A DNA stretch of 64,000 nt, from positions 1 to 64,000 of the forward strand of contig WHUX01000091.1 in the NCBI GenBank assembly GCA_015179025.1. The letters are read 5' to 3'. The notes under the pieces were generated by a model that saw only the letters and a program-made list of their open reading frames with translations, was not told the origin of the DNA and did no database searches. The position numbers and the translations under genes are program-made. The stretch is from Terfezia claveryi. Lineage: Eukaryota > Ascomycota > Pezizomycetes > Pezizales > Pezizaceae. Below are positions 21,205-32,355 of this stretch, in pieces (within the stretch, counting starts at the first letter, position 1; each line of letters begins with the position of its first letter).

Positions 21205-22338
21205 CAATACACTAATCCCAATACCACACTAGTTCAGCTAATCCCGATACAGCACCTATCTCCTTAAGAGGGTCAATACTTTTGTAGGACATGCAGGTAT
21301 TATATTGATGTACGGAGTACTGGACACTAATAAACTGAGGTATTTTCGACATAAACTTGCAATTTCCTAAGGTATGTTCGCAAGTTCTAGCCCGGCCCAA
21401 AACTACTTACAGCTGGTATTTGTAAGAGAATCGTAACGTACCTTACAGTATAAAGCTTTGTTGAGATATTGCCGCAAACTTTCTAACGTGATCATGTGAG
21501 CAAAGCCTTCTTGCTTCCGCATGACACAACTCGCATAAGCCTCTCGACATAATCGTACCTATGCACGGCCGCGGTAGTAACGGTGTAACCCTGGATGCTG
21601 TTACATATATATATGCAATGCTCATCAGATCACTCACCAAAGGATTATCCAAGGTTGAAAAGAACATGGAAAAAGAACATTTGGTTACAGCTTACCGTCC
21701 GGGTATGGCACCGATACATTCCGGCCGCAACGAACATGCCAATATTACTAGTAAATGCTGATCACAGCTTAGTTTTAAATATAGACCTGTGTGTGGAAGA
21801 ATTCTTCATTCGCATTAATAAAACTTATAAAGGCCCGTTGTGTGGAAGCACGTACCGACGTATTTATGGGTCTTGATGTTTGATAGGTTGGTTCTTGCAT
21901 CTGACAGTTCTCGCGGGGTACGCAAGCTCATGACGTTCAGCTGCTGCGGTGATGTCTAATATAGACACAACGTTGTAGGCCAAGGCAGAATCAATTATGG
22001 AAACATGATGCTTGGCTGCACAAGGGAGGGTTGATTTGAGAACTAGGGGCTGATGTTACATGCTTATTCTAGTTCTCTCCATATCTTGTTGCATTGATGA
22101 CAATGCACTACTTACTTGCAGCCTTGGAGCATATCTGGCAGCGAGCTGTGGTAACTGGAGGAGCAAACAAAGTTAGCCATCTCCATTCGGATTCCACTGT
22201 TCCAAAGAAGAAGAAAGTGCGGCCGGGCTGATTGCAGGGGCTCACGTCCTTATGAAGGTGATGGTACGGTAGTCTCTTCGTAGTTGCATTTGCGATACAA
22301 TTTTCCACTAGGCAGGTTGCACTGTTGGGTGTGAACTG
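21205..22338. other. no gene seen
   Basis: ORFs at 21561-21876 have no recognisable content. The stretch from about 22400 to 22623 is the promoter/5' UTR side of the CFEM gene. Confidence 0.45.
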
Positions 22339-22364
22339 GAGCAAGCTAACCAGACAAGAGCAAG
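22339..22364 (+). mobile_element. ultra-short insertion upstream of the CFEM gene
   Basis: GAGCAAG (22339-22345) recurs exactly at 22358-22364. The 12-bp insert (22346-22357) is CTAACCAGACAA, ending CAA rather than CTA. It lies 260 bp upstream of the CFEM start codon. Confidence 0.65.
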
Positions 22365-22623
22365 TGTATGAGATAGTGTCAGTAAGCCAAATTTCCCAGC
22401 CAAGCGGGTTAGAAATAAGAAGGCTGGCAACATCTGTAGTGAGGGCTGGGTACCGCTTCTGTTTAAAGCCCCATCCACCCACCGAGCTTCCCAGATTTCA
22501 TCCACACTCTCGCTCTCTCACTTCGTCCACGTTAAGCAACTTCAGCATTTTGAAACTACACGGCCCAATTGCTGCTTCACTACAATCACTACCGGACTTG
22601 CTTCACCACCTAATTTCCTCAAA

Positions 22624-23230
22624 ATGAAGTCTGTTTTCGTTGTCCTTGCTGCTTTTGCTGCTAGCGTTCTTGCGCAGCTCGATGTGCCCCCATGTGCTGT
22701 GAGTACACTAGGTTCAATACCCAACACGATCAGTTCTAACCAACGTTATGAATTCAGCAACCGTGTACCCAACCAATGTTAACCCAGAAGGTTGATGATT
22801 GCAACGACGGTGATGTGAAATGCATCTGCTCAAGCAAGACAGCCATAGCCTCGGTCGGAAAGTGTCTCATCGAACGAAAGTGCAGTGAAGCCGACATACA
22901 AAGTACGTTCTATGCTCTTATACTATATTCAATTGGAAACTAATTGTATCAGAAACAATCGCCACAGCCTACAGCCTCTGCCAGGGCGTTGGTGTCACCA
23001 TCCCAACCATTATTCCCAGTGCCACTACAACCGTCGCCGATACTATCACCACCGGCACAGTGACCAGCATCACCACAGCCACCACAACCGTTGGCCACAA
23101 CACTACTGCTAACCACACCAGTACCACTACCGTTGCAACAACTTCTTCTGCTGGTGCTGCTGCCACTGGTTACGTTGCAAATGGTCTCGGTGTTGCTGGT
23201 GCCGCCGTTGCTGCTTTCTTGTTCCTATAA
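22624..23230 (+). CDS. CFEM-domain GPI-anchored cell-surface protein
   Basis: The model joins 22624-22698, 22758-22902 and 22953-23230, giving 165 aa. Residues 1-17 form a signal peptide ending at Ala-Gln (MKSVFVVLAAFAASVLA). Residues 24-83 carry the eight CFEM cysteines (24, 28, 40, 47, 49, 61, 67, 83), with Asp44 before the CxC pair, where CFEM haemophores have their haem-ligating Asp. Residues ~90-145 are a Ser/Thr-rich spacer. The C terminus is hydrophobic (GVAGAAVAAFLFL) after a small-residue site, a GPI-anchor signal. CFEM proteins sit in the fungal wall or membrane and act in haem/iron capture, adhesion or as effectors; which applies here is not shown. Both introns have canonical GTRNGT..CAG ends. 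Confidence 0.9.
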
Positions 23231-24033
23231 ATGCATCTTTTACATGGCTTTATTCTAGGGTAATGGTGGGATGGTTTTAACGCGGACAATACTTGTGTTG
23301 AAGGAACATCCTTTGTTTGGGCTTACTTTTTTGTACATCTGGCAGCTATGGTTATCGTTATGAGGAACGAACATAGTTATGTCAGGGGTTTAATAATTTA
23401 ATGAAAATTTCTGCAGGGCCTCTACCTTTTTATTACATACTGTGATTCTATATTTTTTTTTCGATAACTTGCTCTTTGTGCCTATTCATAACCGGGTTAG
23501 CCGTTTGTTCCCAAAGCAATTGAGACATTTAGGTACTGGTACTTTTGCCTCGGAGGTACTTGTAACTACATGGTGCCTAACAAGAGCTCCATGGCATACG
23601 CCATTTTTGTTAGGAAGGCCATAAAGCTCTTTGGATACATATATCTCAATGGCAGAACAGTACTCTACCCCCTTTCCATCGTAATGCCCCTGTCTCATTA
23701 CGTATGTCTCCAAGGTCTGGTTGGCTCAACGTCCACAATCAGCCTGCAAGGGACAGGAACTCGAATCCATGCAACATGTTAGGCCCTAGGCAAAATAAAG
23801 TGGTCAGCCTAGCGCCGCAGGATCTGATCGGGAAATAACCTCCATACCGCCAAGAGCGCGGTTACCCGAGTCGTGACAAGCTTATATTTAAACCGTAAGC
23901 ATAAAACAAAGCCAGACTAGAAACAGGAGCATTTTACTCGGCGCCCATACATGTCGTGTATGGAGTAGCTCGTGCATGATTGCATTGTCGTGTGCTTGCA
24001 AGCTTTATGCCTTTTACCGATAATTTTTATTCT
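23231..24033. other. 3' region of CFEM gene, no other gene
   Basis: A T-rich run at 23450-23461 lies downstream of the CFEM stop. A weak family copy (GCCAGACTAG, ~23911) has eroded flanks. Confidence 0.5.
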
Positions 24034-24081
24034 TATACCTCAACTAGTCTGGCTTGCACTAGCCCCTCTGTATACCTCAAC
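24034..24081 (-). mobile_element. ultra-short insertion, long form, 11-bp perfect duplication
   Basis: TATACCTCAAC (24034-24044) recurs exactly at 24071-24081. The 26-bp insert (24045-24070), read on the minus strand, ends CCAGACTA and matches most of the last 23 bases of the copies ending at 15440 and 44150, including the GGGGCT block. Confidence 0.85.
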
Positions 24082-24281
24082 AGACTACACGTAGCACTGC
24101 ATGAGGACATATAGGTGACTTTTCAGTACCCACCAGCAAACTCGAAGTTGTACATACAGGTGGGGGTCATGTACCACTAAGCAATTGTTATATAAGAACG
24201 CTAACGTGCTACCGAATTATGGTCATTGCTCAATTTCTGCCCGTAGAATTGTCAAATCATCACGCCTTCCCAATCAGTTCT

Positions 24282-26356
24282 CTACTTCTTCCCCCCCAGC
24301 TTCAGCCATTTTGGTAGCTTGCCTCCACCGCCATTGCCACTCCCACTCGCACTTTCTCCAGCCTTACCAGGTCCTCGTTTCTTCCCCTTATCCCTCTCTT
24401 CATCTTCATCCTCAACCCCAGCTATCTCTAGCTGGCTCTTGTCAACCTTTATGGCCTTTGCCTGTGCCAAGTAATTGTCATTCAAAGCTGGTTCCGCCAT
24501 AGCTTTGCCACTGACTGCCTGCTCCCACGAGAAGTTGACCAGTGTACGATGTGTGAACTGGAGGTCTAGTGAAAGTCTTCCAGCTTGAGGGGAAATTCTT
24601 TTCACAGGGGGTGCTATGTCTATGAGGATGTCAGTAAGTTGTGAATCTTAGGGTCTGAGTAAATACAGGGTAATTGGAGAACTATTGGAGGAAGTGGGTA
24701 TTGAAAACGGGTTTGCAGTCATTGGCCTCAAGCAGCAGAGTTAAATTTTCTGAATTTGCTGTACTATGTCCCTATCGCTGTTGGACAGAACATATTTTTG
24801 GAATATATTGTAGATGTATGATAGTTTCTCGGACAAAATACGGTAGTAGGTGAGGACAATACTTACAAAGGTAAAAAGGCTCTTCAGGATATCGCAAAGT
24901 AGACCGGACAAAGGAATATAACTCTTCCGCTTTATCTACGCCCTGAAAGGTAGTTTGGATAATCATGTGATCCGGGAATCGGACCCTGATTTCAATCTAT
25001 CCGTAAAACCAACGCACGTCAGCATTGTAACACATTTGTATGTCTAAAGTATAAGAGAACAAACCTCAGAGACTTTCTCCCTCTTCTCAATCCTTTCCCT
25101 TTCTTTTTCCGCCAGCTCAACTTCGGACAGTAACCGCTGTGGCCGACCCGAAGCTACGAGGTTAGCTTGGATTTTTCGAGCTTGGGCGACGGTAAGGTCA
25201 TATTCAGATTCGTCAAATTGTACTAAATGAGATGTAAGTGTTAGTATTGACAGTGCCATACAAGGCAACCTGACCTCAAGGGGAAATGGATGGGATGGGG
25301 TAGGAAGTGTCAATACATTTTGCGGCTTCTGGTATAGTGCCTTGTGCCGGAGCAAAAACAGTGACTGCTCGGGGTTGAGATGGATTTCTTGGTGGCTCTA
25401 TTGCCGTTGAGAAGCGAGGTAATTGTGTCATTCCTGTGAAGGGTGGAGACTGGGTGGATTCTGTAGGCGGTGTGGGAACAACAGGAGGAGCAGGCTCTGT
25501 AGAGGAGACAATATCTATCTCCATTTCCCTGTTTCCACTGTCCCCTGAGGATGAAGGTTCTCCCTCCATAACAGAAGTGCTTTGCTCTGGCGGCGGTGGC
25601 GGGGATGAAAGAATAGGCGCTAATTCCGCCGGAGTAGCTGGTAATGGGGTGACTGCAGGTGTGAATACACTGATCTTCTCCAATGCCTCTTCCAATGGTA
25701 TCTCCGTAGGCCTCAATTTCAACCTCAGTAAAGCCGTCCCACTGCTGAACCCCATTTTCTGTAGTGTCTTCTGTAAATCCTCCAGCGTTGCCAGCTCTCG
25801 ATTCACAATCTGTACCACAGGCATCGCGTAGAACAATCGGCTACTTCCTCCACTTTGATTTGTCGATACTACAGCCTGTTCTGTAATGTTTATTCCACCC
25901 ACGCCGAGGCTTCGTGACTGTTGTTCGAAGGAACGCAGTATGGACCAGATCGAGGCAGTGTTAGGAAATTTATCGGTGACACGGGAATTGTTGCTTGAGT
26001 CCATCATTTGGAGAGCAACTGTGACAGACGCTGGGGCTGAAGAGCGAGCTTTAGGGAGTTGGACCAGCTCGAGTTTGGCACCAGGAGAGAGCTTGGTGAA
26101 GCGGAAGGGCAGTGAGAGGTCGAGAATTTTGTTGCCATGTCTGTCAGGTCGGGCACGAAGAGCTTGTCAGTTCGAGAGTTGAATAGTGCCTCGAAATCTG
26201 TAACTTGCTAAGAGCTTACTTAAGGCCATGAAGTGAAGAGTCCACTCCAGCTTTTTTACAAGCTTGCTGGAAAACCTCATTCAGGACTGTTTCTGGACTG
26301 ACTTTTAATGTGAATCGGCGGGCGGTCTTGTCAATGACAACGACGTGTGAAGACAT
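24282..26356 (-). CDS. UBX-domain protein of the TUG/ASPSCR1-Ubx4 family
   Basis: The minus-strand model joins 26356-26220, 26140-25317, 25222-25065, 24996-24867 and 24619-24282, giving 528 aa in one frame. Residues 1-85 form the TUG-type ubiquitin-like domain (VVVIDKTARRFTLKVSPETV, then HGNKILDLSLPFRFTKLSPG). A second ubiquitin-like block follows (VVQIVNRELATLEDLQKTLQ). A Pro/Ser/Glu-rich linker spans roughly residues 190-300. A Glu/Arg-rich helix (ELAEKERERIEKREK) precedes the UBX domain (RVRFPDHMIIQTTF...LYSFVRSTLRYPEEPFYLY). The tail is Lys/Gly-rich. In yeast, Ubx4 is a Cdc48/p97 adaptor; ASPSCR1 regulates p97 hexamers and GLUT4 vesicles. The same p97-adaptor role is inferred. Intron 4 is long (247 bp). 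It is divergent from PUP3. Confidence 0.9.
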
Positions 26357-26731
26357 GGCTTCTTCAGTGATTGAGGAACAGAACCAGATGCCAGGCGTAG
26401 CCGAAGCTCTGTATCTGGGGGAACAAGAGCGCACCCGTGGCCTGTTTACTGTGTTGAGCTGAATCTTGATGGTTAGGGCTTGTCATACGCAATGAGGCTT
26501 CTATTGCCATGGCGGGGTGTAGTAGTCAGCCTCCAGAATCTTCGAGACCACGATGATGAAGCACATCAAATCCAACATGTAATTTATAGAAATAAATACT
26601 GAAGTCCTATTCATTAATTATTTGATTTTTGTTGATTTACTTTCCATCGACTCGCAATCATCGAGTTCTAATTAAGCCTTGACATTGATTACATAACCCT
26701 ACCCTCTCGCCGCGCATCATGCACCAAACTC

Positions 26732-26796
26732 CCCCACGTACCTTACGACCCCACGTACCTTACGACCCCACCATACATTATCCCACCATACATTAT
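26732..26796. repeat. short tandem repeats in the UBX4-PUP3 divergent promoter
   Basis: A 17-bp unit (CCCCACGTACCTTACGA) occurs twice at 26732-26765. It is followed by two copies of a 15-bp unit (CCCACCATACATTAT) at 26767-26796. They lie between divergent start codons (26356 minus, 26877 plus) and may hold shared promoter elements; no factor is assigned. Confidence 0.75.
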
Positions 26797-26876
26797 CCCC
26801 CTATTCCTATCCACCAACACTATTCTTTCTCACCTCAGGAGCTTGTATAGCGAGCTCAGTGCAGTAGGCTGTCAGA

Positions 26877-27903
26877 ATGGTAAATATGTGATTCAATCAT
26901 TAAGGATATTCGATTATAGCTAACTGGAGGCTCTCCCGGACAATAGGACCCATTCTCCCTAAGTACGCCCCGGCTCCCTCTAAGCCTCACCTTACGGCAT
27001 CTAGACTTTATTGTGCTGACTTCGTATAGATGGCGGTGCTTGTGTAGCTATGGTGGGCAAGAACTGCGTCGCCATAGCCTGTGATCTCCGTCTCGGAAAG
27101 CAAGCCCTCACGGTCTCAAACAACTACCCCAAGATCTTCTCCTACGGCGACACATACCTCGGAATCACCGGCCTCGCAACTGACATAGAAACTGTGTATG
27201 TATCTCCTCGACATCGGGCTGACATGCCTGGTCTTTCATCCTTCCAACCGAACTGACTTATTGCGCAGCTCTACTGACCTCCGAACGAAAGTCAACATGT
27301 ACCGCCTTCGAGAAGAGCGTGACATTGAGCCTGAAACATTCACCAACCTGGTCTCATCATACCTTTACCAACGCCGCTTTGCTCCATTTTATGTCTCTCC
27401 CGTCGTTGCGGGTATAAATAACCGAACTGGAGAGCCGTTCATTGCAGGATTTGACTGTATTGGGTAGGATCTCAGCCACCCTCCGCTGCTCACCTTGAAG
27501 GATTTATCCATTTCGGAAGACTAGGCGCCGGAAATTCCATATTTTACTTCATACGTCGCTGAGGTCATGCTGACAATCATACTCCGAACCTACAGGTGCA
27601 TAGACTACGCAAAAGATTTTATTGTCTCCGGAACTTCCTCGAACCAACTCTTCGGTACGTGCGAGAGCTTATGGGAGCCAGGCCTTGAGCCAGAAGATTT
27701 ATTCGAGACAATCTCACAAGCGCTGTTGAACTCGATGGACAGGGACGCATTGGCGGGCTGGGGTGCACATGTGTATATCATCACAAAGGAACAGGTGATC
27801 AAGAGATTGTTGAAAAGTATGCATTCCTCGCCTGCCCCCCAATTCTCTTTTCTTTACTTGGGTGCTGCGGTGTTGACTTTATGATATAGGCAGGCAAGAT
27901 TAG
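26877..27903 (+). CDS. PUP3: 20S proteasome subunit beta-3
   Basis: The model joins 26877-26879, 26947-26962, 27030-27195, 27269-27463, 27596-27816 and 27890-27903. The total is 615 nt and 204 aa, the usual beta-3 length (yeast Pup3 has 205). The product starts MDPFSLNGGACVAMVGKNCV and reads through typical beta-3 text (DLRLGKQALTVSNNYPKIF, KVNMYRLREER, FIAGFDCIGC, IDYAKDFIVSGTSS). Beta-3 is a non-catalytic ring subunit of the core particle and lacks a propeptide N-terminal Thr, consistent with this start. Exon 1 is only the ATG; exons 2 and 6 are 16 and 14 nt. All splice sites are GT..AG. Identification rests on the family wording and exact frame continuity. Confidence 0.95.
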
Positions 27904-28877
27904 AACGTTGTTGTTGGTGTTGGTGAGACAATGGGTTCTAAGACGGGAGAAGGGGTGATATCCTATATTTTATGGTTCTTTATGACGTCACTTCACACAC
28001 ATTCTCCAGACAACAATGATGAATATGTATGATTATGAAACAACGAAGCAATCTTCGTGAAATCGTGAAAATGAGTTACTCCTATGCCTGCAGCCACAGG
28101 GATCGGAGGCCAAGCTATGATAGGGTATACATTCAAATTAGAACCATTGACATCCTAGGGCCTATTTGTCCCTAGTAGAAATAGGCATTGGTGGTTATAT
28201 GAACACTGAGCACACATTCAATAGACTTGTTTGGTAGGAATATGTGATGCGAAACTTTGATTATACATTTGCACTGCAACTAATCTTAGGTTATCGTCCT
28301 GAAGTGAGGTATGGCTCTGTAAGATTGAACGAGAGCACATGATGTTATATTCTGTGTTTAAAAGGACTCGAGTACCTTTAAGATAGACGATTACCCTGAA
28401 GTGATCAGGTTGGCGATCGTGATATAGGCCTACTGCACAAACCGAAGGCTAAGCATTTGGTTGAATAAACATGATTAGGATAGTGATATATATTTGCTGA
28501 AAACCAGTGATTTTTGATCTGTGCGTCTGTATATGGTACGGTGCTTCTTATTCGTATCGAGAGCCCGGGGGATGGGGCCATCTAAGGTATCTACTTTGCA
28601 ATTGTACCTGTATATTTGCTCCATTGAACTTTCGAGTACCTCTACGTAGTGACCTGCTAGAGCACTATTAGACATATGGAATACAAAGTCCTGAAGTTAA
28701 CAGTCACAAGACTGGGCCTCTGATGCACTGTATCTGATGAAAACTGGTGATGAATCTATAATGCCATTTAACGCCATATGCTCGTAGCCGATCTATTTTA
28801 TATACTCCCCCATCTCATGCTATGGTATTACTAGGGCCATCCATTCCATCATTACTTCAGGAGCGCAGTTTCTTCAC
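27904..28877. other. intergenic, no gene seen
   Basis: Region between the convergent PUP3 and COQ10 genes. ORFs on the minus strand (28475-28675) have no features. Confidence 0.55.
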
Positions 28878-29507
28878 TCACTCATCGTCCTTCTTCTCCA
28901 ACAACTCCTTCGCCCGCTTCTCAAACGCATCAATCATCAGCGTCGCCACCTTCGGCACAACTGCCTGTGTCAACGCCGCATAAAGCGGATTCGAGAACCC
29001 AAAATCGATCTTCAGAGCCACCACAGACCCAGCTGCCTCCCCGTTTGGCACGGCCAACCCCGCTGCAGGATAGATCTCCCAACGGGTTTTCAGGGTCTCG
29101 AATATGCCGTTCCCGGAAGCGTCTGCTTCGACGACACTAGGCTCTTCGCAGGTGACTTTTGATCGGAAGGTCTCGTCGATGGGGGTGAAGCCGATTCGGA
29201 GATCTGCGTAGGTGGGGGAGGAGGTGATGGGGTGTCGCTCGACGACTTTGGAGTCGAGGACGTACGGGAGGAAAGAGGAGTAGGCGTCAATGTCGGAGAT
29301 GATTCTGTAAAGTGCTGTTGGTGTGTATGGGAGGGTGCGGGTTGCAGAGATAGATTGAGTGGAAGGATGAGAGGACAAGGGGAGCCCGGGGAGGAAGGTT
29401 CGCTGCTGCTGCAAGGGTATTCGGATTGCGTTTATAGATTTGGCTTTGGCTGCGCACGACCAGACAAAGCCGCAGTGGCGAACGAGGGGGCGGAGGAGGG
29501 ACCGCAT
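28878..29507 (-). CDS. COQ10: mitochondrial coenzyme Q-binding protein (START domain)
   Basis: Single-exon ORF of 209 aa from ATG 29507 to 28878. The N terminus is Arg-rich without acids (MRSLLRPLVRHCGFVWSCAA), a mitochondrial presequence. From residue ~55 it carries Coq10/START-family text: TRTLPYTPTALYRIISDIDA, SSFLPYVLDSKVV, ADLRIGFTPIDETFRSKVTC, DFGFSNPLYAALTQAVVPKV, and a final FEKRAKELL helix. Coq10 binds ubiquinone at the inner membrane and is needed for its delivery to the respiratory chain and for efficient Q synthesis. Length and order match the family. It is divergent from the membrane-protein gene at 30148. Confidence 0.93.
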   Translation of the reverse strand: MRSLLRPLVRHCGFVWSCAAKAKSINAIRIPLQQQRTFLPGLPLSSHPSTQSISATRTLPYTPTALYRIISDIDAYSSFLPYVLDSKVVERHPITSSPTYADLRIGFTPIDETFRSKVTCEEPSVVEADASGNGIFETLKTRWEIYPAAGLAVPNGEAAGSVVALKIDFGFSNPLYAALTQAVVPKVATLMIDAFEKRAKELLEKKDDE

Positions 29508-30147
29508 TGCCAGTAGGTACTAATGATTGACAGCCGCGCCGGTACAGTACGTATGGGGATGACAGATTTTGTCAAATCAATTTCTGGGCGATTGCCTCCG
29601 TCGCTTATTTCATGGAATAGCTTACATGTCTTGAATATCGAAACGTAATCCGATCCACCGCCACCAACCAGACTTTCGAATTCAGATATGACGCAACTCC
29701 AGCGAGATTGCCCAAACAAACAATGGCGAACACTTTCGGCCTCTGCACATGACAGCAGGGCGGTGGAAAGCTTGCAATAAGCATTCATGACGGTGTCAAG
29801 TCTGGGCACTGGATGGATGTGCAAATGTGCATGGTACCGGAGGCTCGGAGTTCCAGCTCAGAGCTCTTCTTAGGACGGGAATTTGGAGTGGTAAGGAGGT
29901 GATGAAGTGGGTTCAATTAATTGCCCTGGTACCGGGCAGTGAGCTGAGCATTTTGCTGATTATAATCTCCTGTCTATACCTCAGTTTGGGGGACACACAG
30001 TGGCAATATCGATACTAATATCATTGATTTTCTTTCTATTTCCCAACCTACTTTCTGATCACGCAGACAATTGTTTATACCCTCCAAGCCGTCCCCGTGT
30101 GTCAAGGATAGCAGAAGCAAAGTATCGATAGGAGGGAAAGCCTGGAA
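29508..30147. other. divergent intergenic region
   Basis: Lies between COQ10 (minus) and the Sfk1-like gene (plus), presumably holding both promoters. A core-like ACCAACCAGACTT (29666-29678) has no flanking duplication. Confidence 0.5.
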
Positions 30148-31067
30148 ATGGCTCGGTTATTTAACTACAGATATTTCAATGGGCAATATTACTGGATATT
30201 ACCGCTAATATCTGCCGGCATGTGGTTTTGTGCGTTTCCCCCCGTTCCTCGGTCCCTACAAAACCACTAAAAATCATTCTGACAATTCCTGCAGCCATGC
30301 TCTGGGCAATGCTTATAGTCTACCTCGCCCAAGGGCGGCCGCGCTACCCTTCCCAAGAAACGGGTACCCTTGCCTTCATCTCCGACATTGGTGCCAGCGT
30401 CCTCAAACCGCTTTTCATCACGGGCACCTCCATCACCAGCACCTTCTTTTTCCTCTCACTGCTATCCATGCGCCGGAACCAAGCCCTCCCTAAACGAAAA
30501 GACCGAGTACTCGATCTCTGCGCCCTCTTTCTCGGTCTCGTCGGCGCAGCATCCCTCATCCTCCTCTCTGTCTTTGATACAGCCCGGTATTCAAAGCTGC
30601 ACAGGCTCTTCCTCCTCTTGTTCATGCTTGGGATTGTGCTCTCTGCGCTGTTTACCACCTTGGAGTATCGGAGTCTGGGGAAAAGTTTTACTACGCACCC
30701 AGTACTCAAGTATAGCTATGCAGGGAAGGCGGTGTTATTGGTTGTGGAGAGCGGGCTGAGTATTGGGTTTGCAGTCTGTTTGAGGACGCATAATCGGACT
30801 GCGGGCGCGGTGCTGGAGTGGGTGATTGCGTTTATTTTTACCCTCTATGTATTGACATTTTTCTTTGATTTGAGGCCCAAGGCGAGGACGAAGAGCGAGT
30901 TGGCAAAGGAGAAGGCGTTGAGTGAGGTCATGAGTGAGGCGAGGGCGGAAGGGGAGGCGAGGAGGGCAGAGGAAGAAGATGATGGGAGCTCGTCGGATGA
31001 GGAGAGGGTCAGAGGGGGGGACATGCAGGCACCACAGTACCCAGAGATGGTGGCAGTGAGACGTTAA
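30148..31067 (+). CDS. Sfk1/DRAM (Frag1 family)-like membrane protein
   Basis: The model joins 30148-30229 and 30295-31067 (65-bp intron GTGCGT..GCAG), giving 284 aa. An N-terminal WILPLISAGMWFSMLWAMLI segment spans the splice junction and is the first membrane helix. Further hydrophobic segments lie near residues 60-85 (FITGTSITSTFFFLSLL), 95-120, 128-150, 165-185 and 195-215, so about six helices. The C-terminal ~60 residues are cytosol-type: Lys/Arg then acidic (EARRAEEEDDGSSSDEE). This matches Frag1/DRAM/Sfk1 proteins; yeast Sfk1 supports the Stt4 PI4-kinase at the plasma membrane. A lipid-related plasma-membrane role is inferred. Confidence 0.75.
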
Positions 31068-31564
31068 AGAGGAGTGCATATAGAGACCTGTGAAGTGGGG
31101 GGGGGCTATTGAGTGTACGATATACGATATACGAGCATCATTTGTTTTTTAGCGGAGTAATGTCTGGGTTTGGGTTTTTTCTTTTTCCTTGGGTTTCCCA
31201 TTTATTTTTGGCTTGGTTGTTTGAGTGAATATGTAAATGTTCCCCACATCCCCATGCGCATCTAGATCAGATATTGCATCACGGAAAATCTCGGTTACCC
31301 TCAACTTTGAAGGTCTTTGCTGGTAAAGGTGTTCGTTTTCGTTTTTTACCTAGTATAGTATATTCTGTTTAAAAAAAAAAGAGATTTTCATGTGCGCTTA
31401 ATACATACAATAACCCCTCCCTCCCCCAAAAACTCCCCCAAATGCAAGCAAGCTATTTTTCTGGTTCTTTCCTACGGGAACAACCGCAAAACTAGTAGTA
31501 GGGTGCCCTTGTCACCTTCATTCCCCGCTCTGGACGAGAAAGCCCAAGACATAAAAAAATTTTA
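31068..31564. other. 3' region, no gene seen
   Basis: Contains T- and A-runs (31370-31380) and a G-run near 31097. Nothing coding. Confidence 0.5.
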
Positions 31565-31694
31565 AAGCCCAATAGAACTTGCACGACCTTGAGGTCCCCT
31601 CCGACCTGCCTCCCCTTACTAGGGGGGAAATTGCAGAATTTTCCCAGGTGTGCTTGTTAAGAGTCGCATGCTCTACGGACTGAGCCCAACGGGC
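31565..31694 (-). tRNA. tRNA-Lys(CTT) relic or intron-split gene with damaged T arm
   Basis: On the minus strand the 5' half of a lysine tRNA is clear from 31694: acceptor GCCCGTT, D arm GGCTCAGTCCGTAGAGC, and anticodon loop CTCTTAA with anticodon CTT. About 60 bases of unrelated sequence follow. Then come AAGGTCGTG and a final ATTGGGC acceptor-like end, with a T-run (TTTTTTT) just past it. The normal T arm (GGTTCGAGCC) is not intact. Either it is a pseudogene, or an unusually long intron plus a deleted T arm. Function is unlikely as read. Confidence 0.55.
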
Positions 31695-32355
31695 TGTTCT
31701 ATGCTTAAAAAAAAAAAAAACTAGAGTAGATGGTGTTGAATTATGCGCGTGGGAGGGGGCATGCTAGAGAAACTGTGTTGACTTCATGGTCACCTGGAGT
31801 TCCATAGTCCCAAAACCTGGCTTGTTGACTTGGAAAAGAAAGAGGTAAGGTCTTGCACTTGGCTGAACCAGTCGCTCTTTGTAGATCTCTTGTTCCTCCA
31901 TTCCTATTCCCCGGTCTGCTCGGATTCTCTTTTCAAGGATTACCTCCCCATTGTATGAGTGATGGTACCAACCCTCATAGGCATGGACACTGCACGATTA
32001 TCAAAAAATCCTTGAGGATGTATCCAGTCATTATTATTCTTTTGAGCTCATCTTTTAACGCTCATTATATGGCATCTAGCTCATTATAGCAAACAAGTAA
32101 ATAAAACAATCAAATGAGGATCAGGTATCTTCGCTTTAAACACATTGCTCCTCGCCAAAATGAAAGTATCAATGGACCAAAGAAGTGAAAAAAAGATGGA
32201 GTTCAAAGAATATCCAGAGGGACCGAATGATAAACCAAAAAAAGGAAGTTGGTGTACAGAACCAGAAACTTCCCTGCCCCGCAGCCCGCCCGCTGGAGAC
32301 TAAATCTGTGGTCTTGTAATCTTCCCCAGCCTCTTTGCATTAAGCCTTGCACCAT
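31695..32355. other. no gene seen
   Basis: Short ORFs only. Sequence just above 32300 is the 3' UTR side of the minus-strand gene at 32356. Confidence 0.5.

Noticed and set aside
29666..29678. ACCAACCAGACTT as another micro-insertion
   Set aside because: No direct repeat around it and the last base differs; could be chance.
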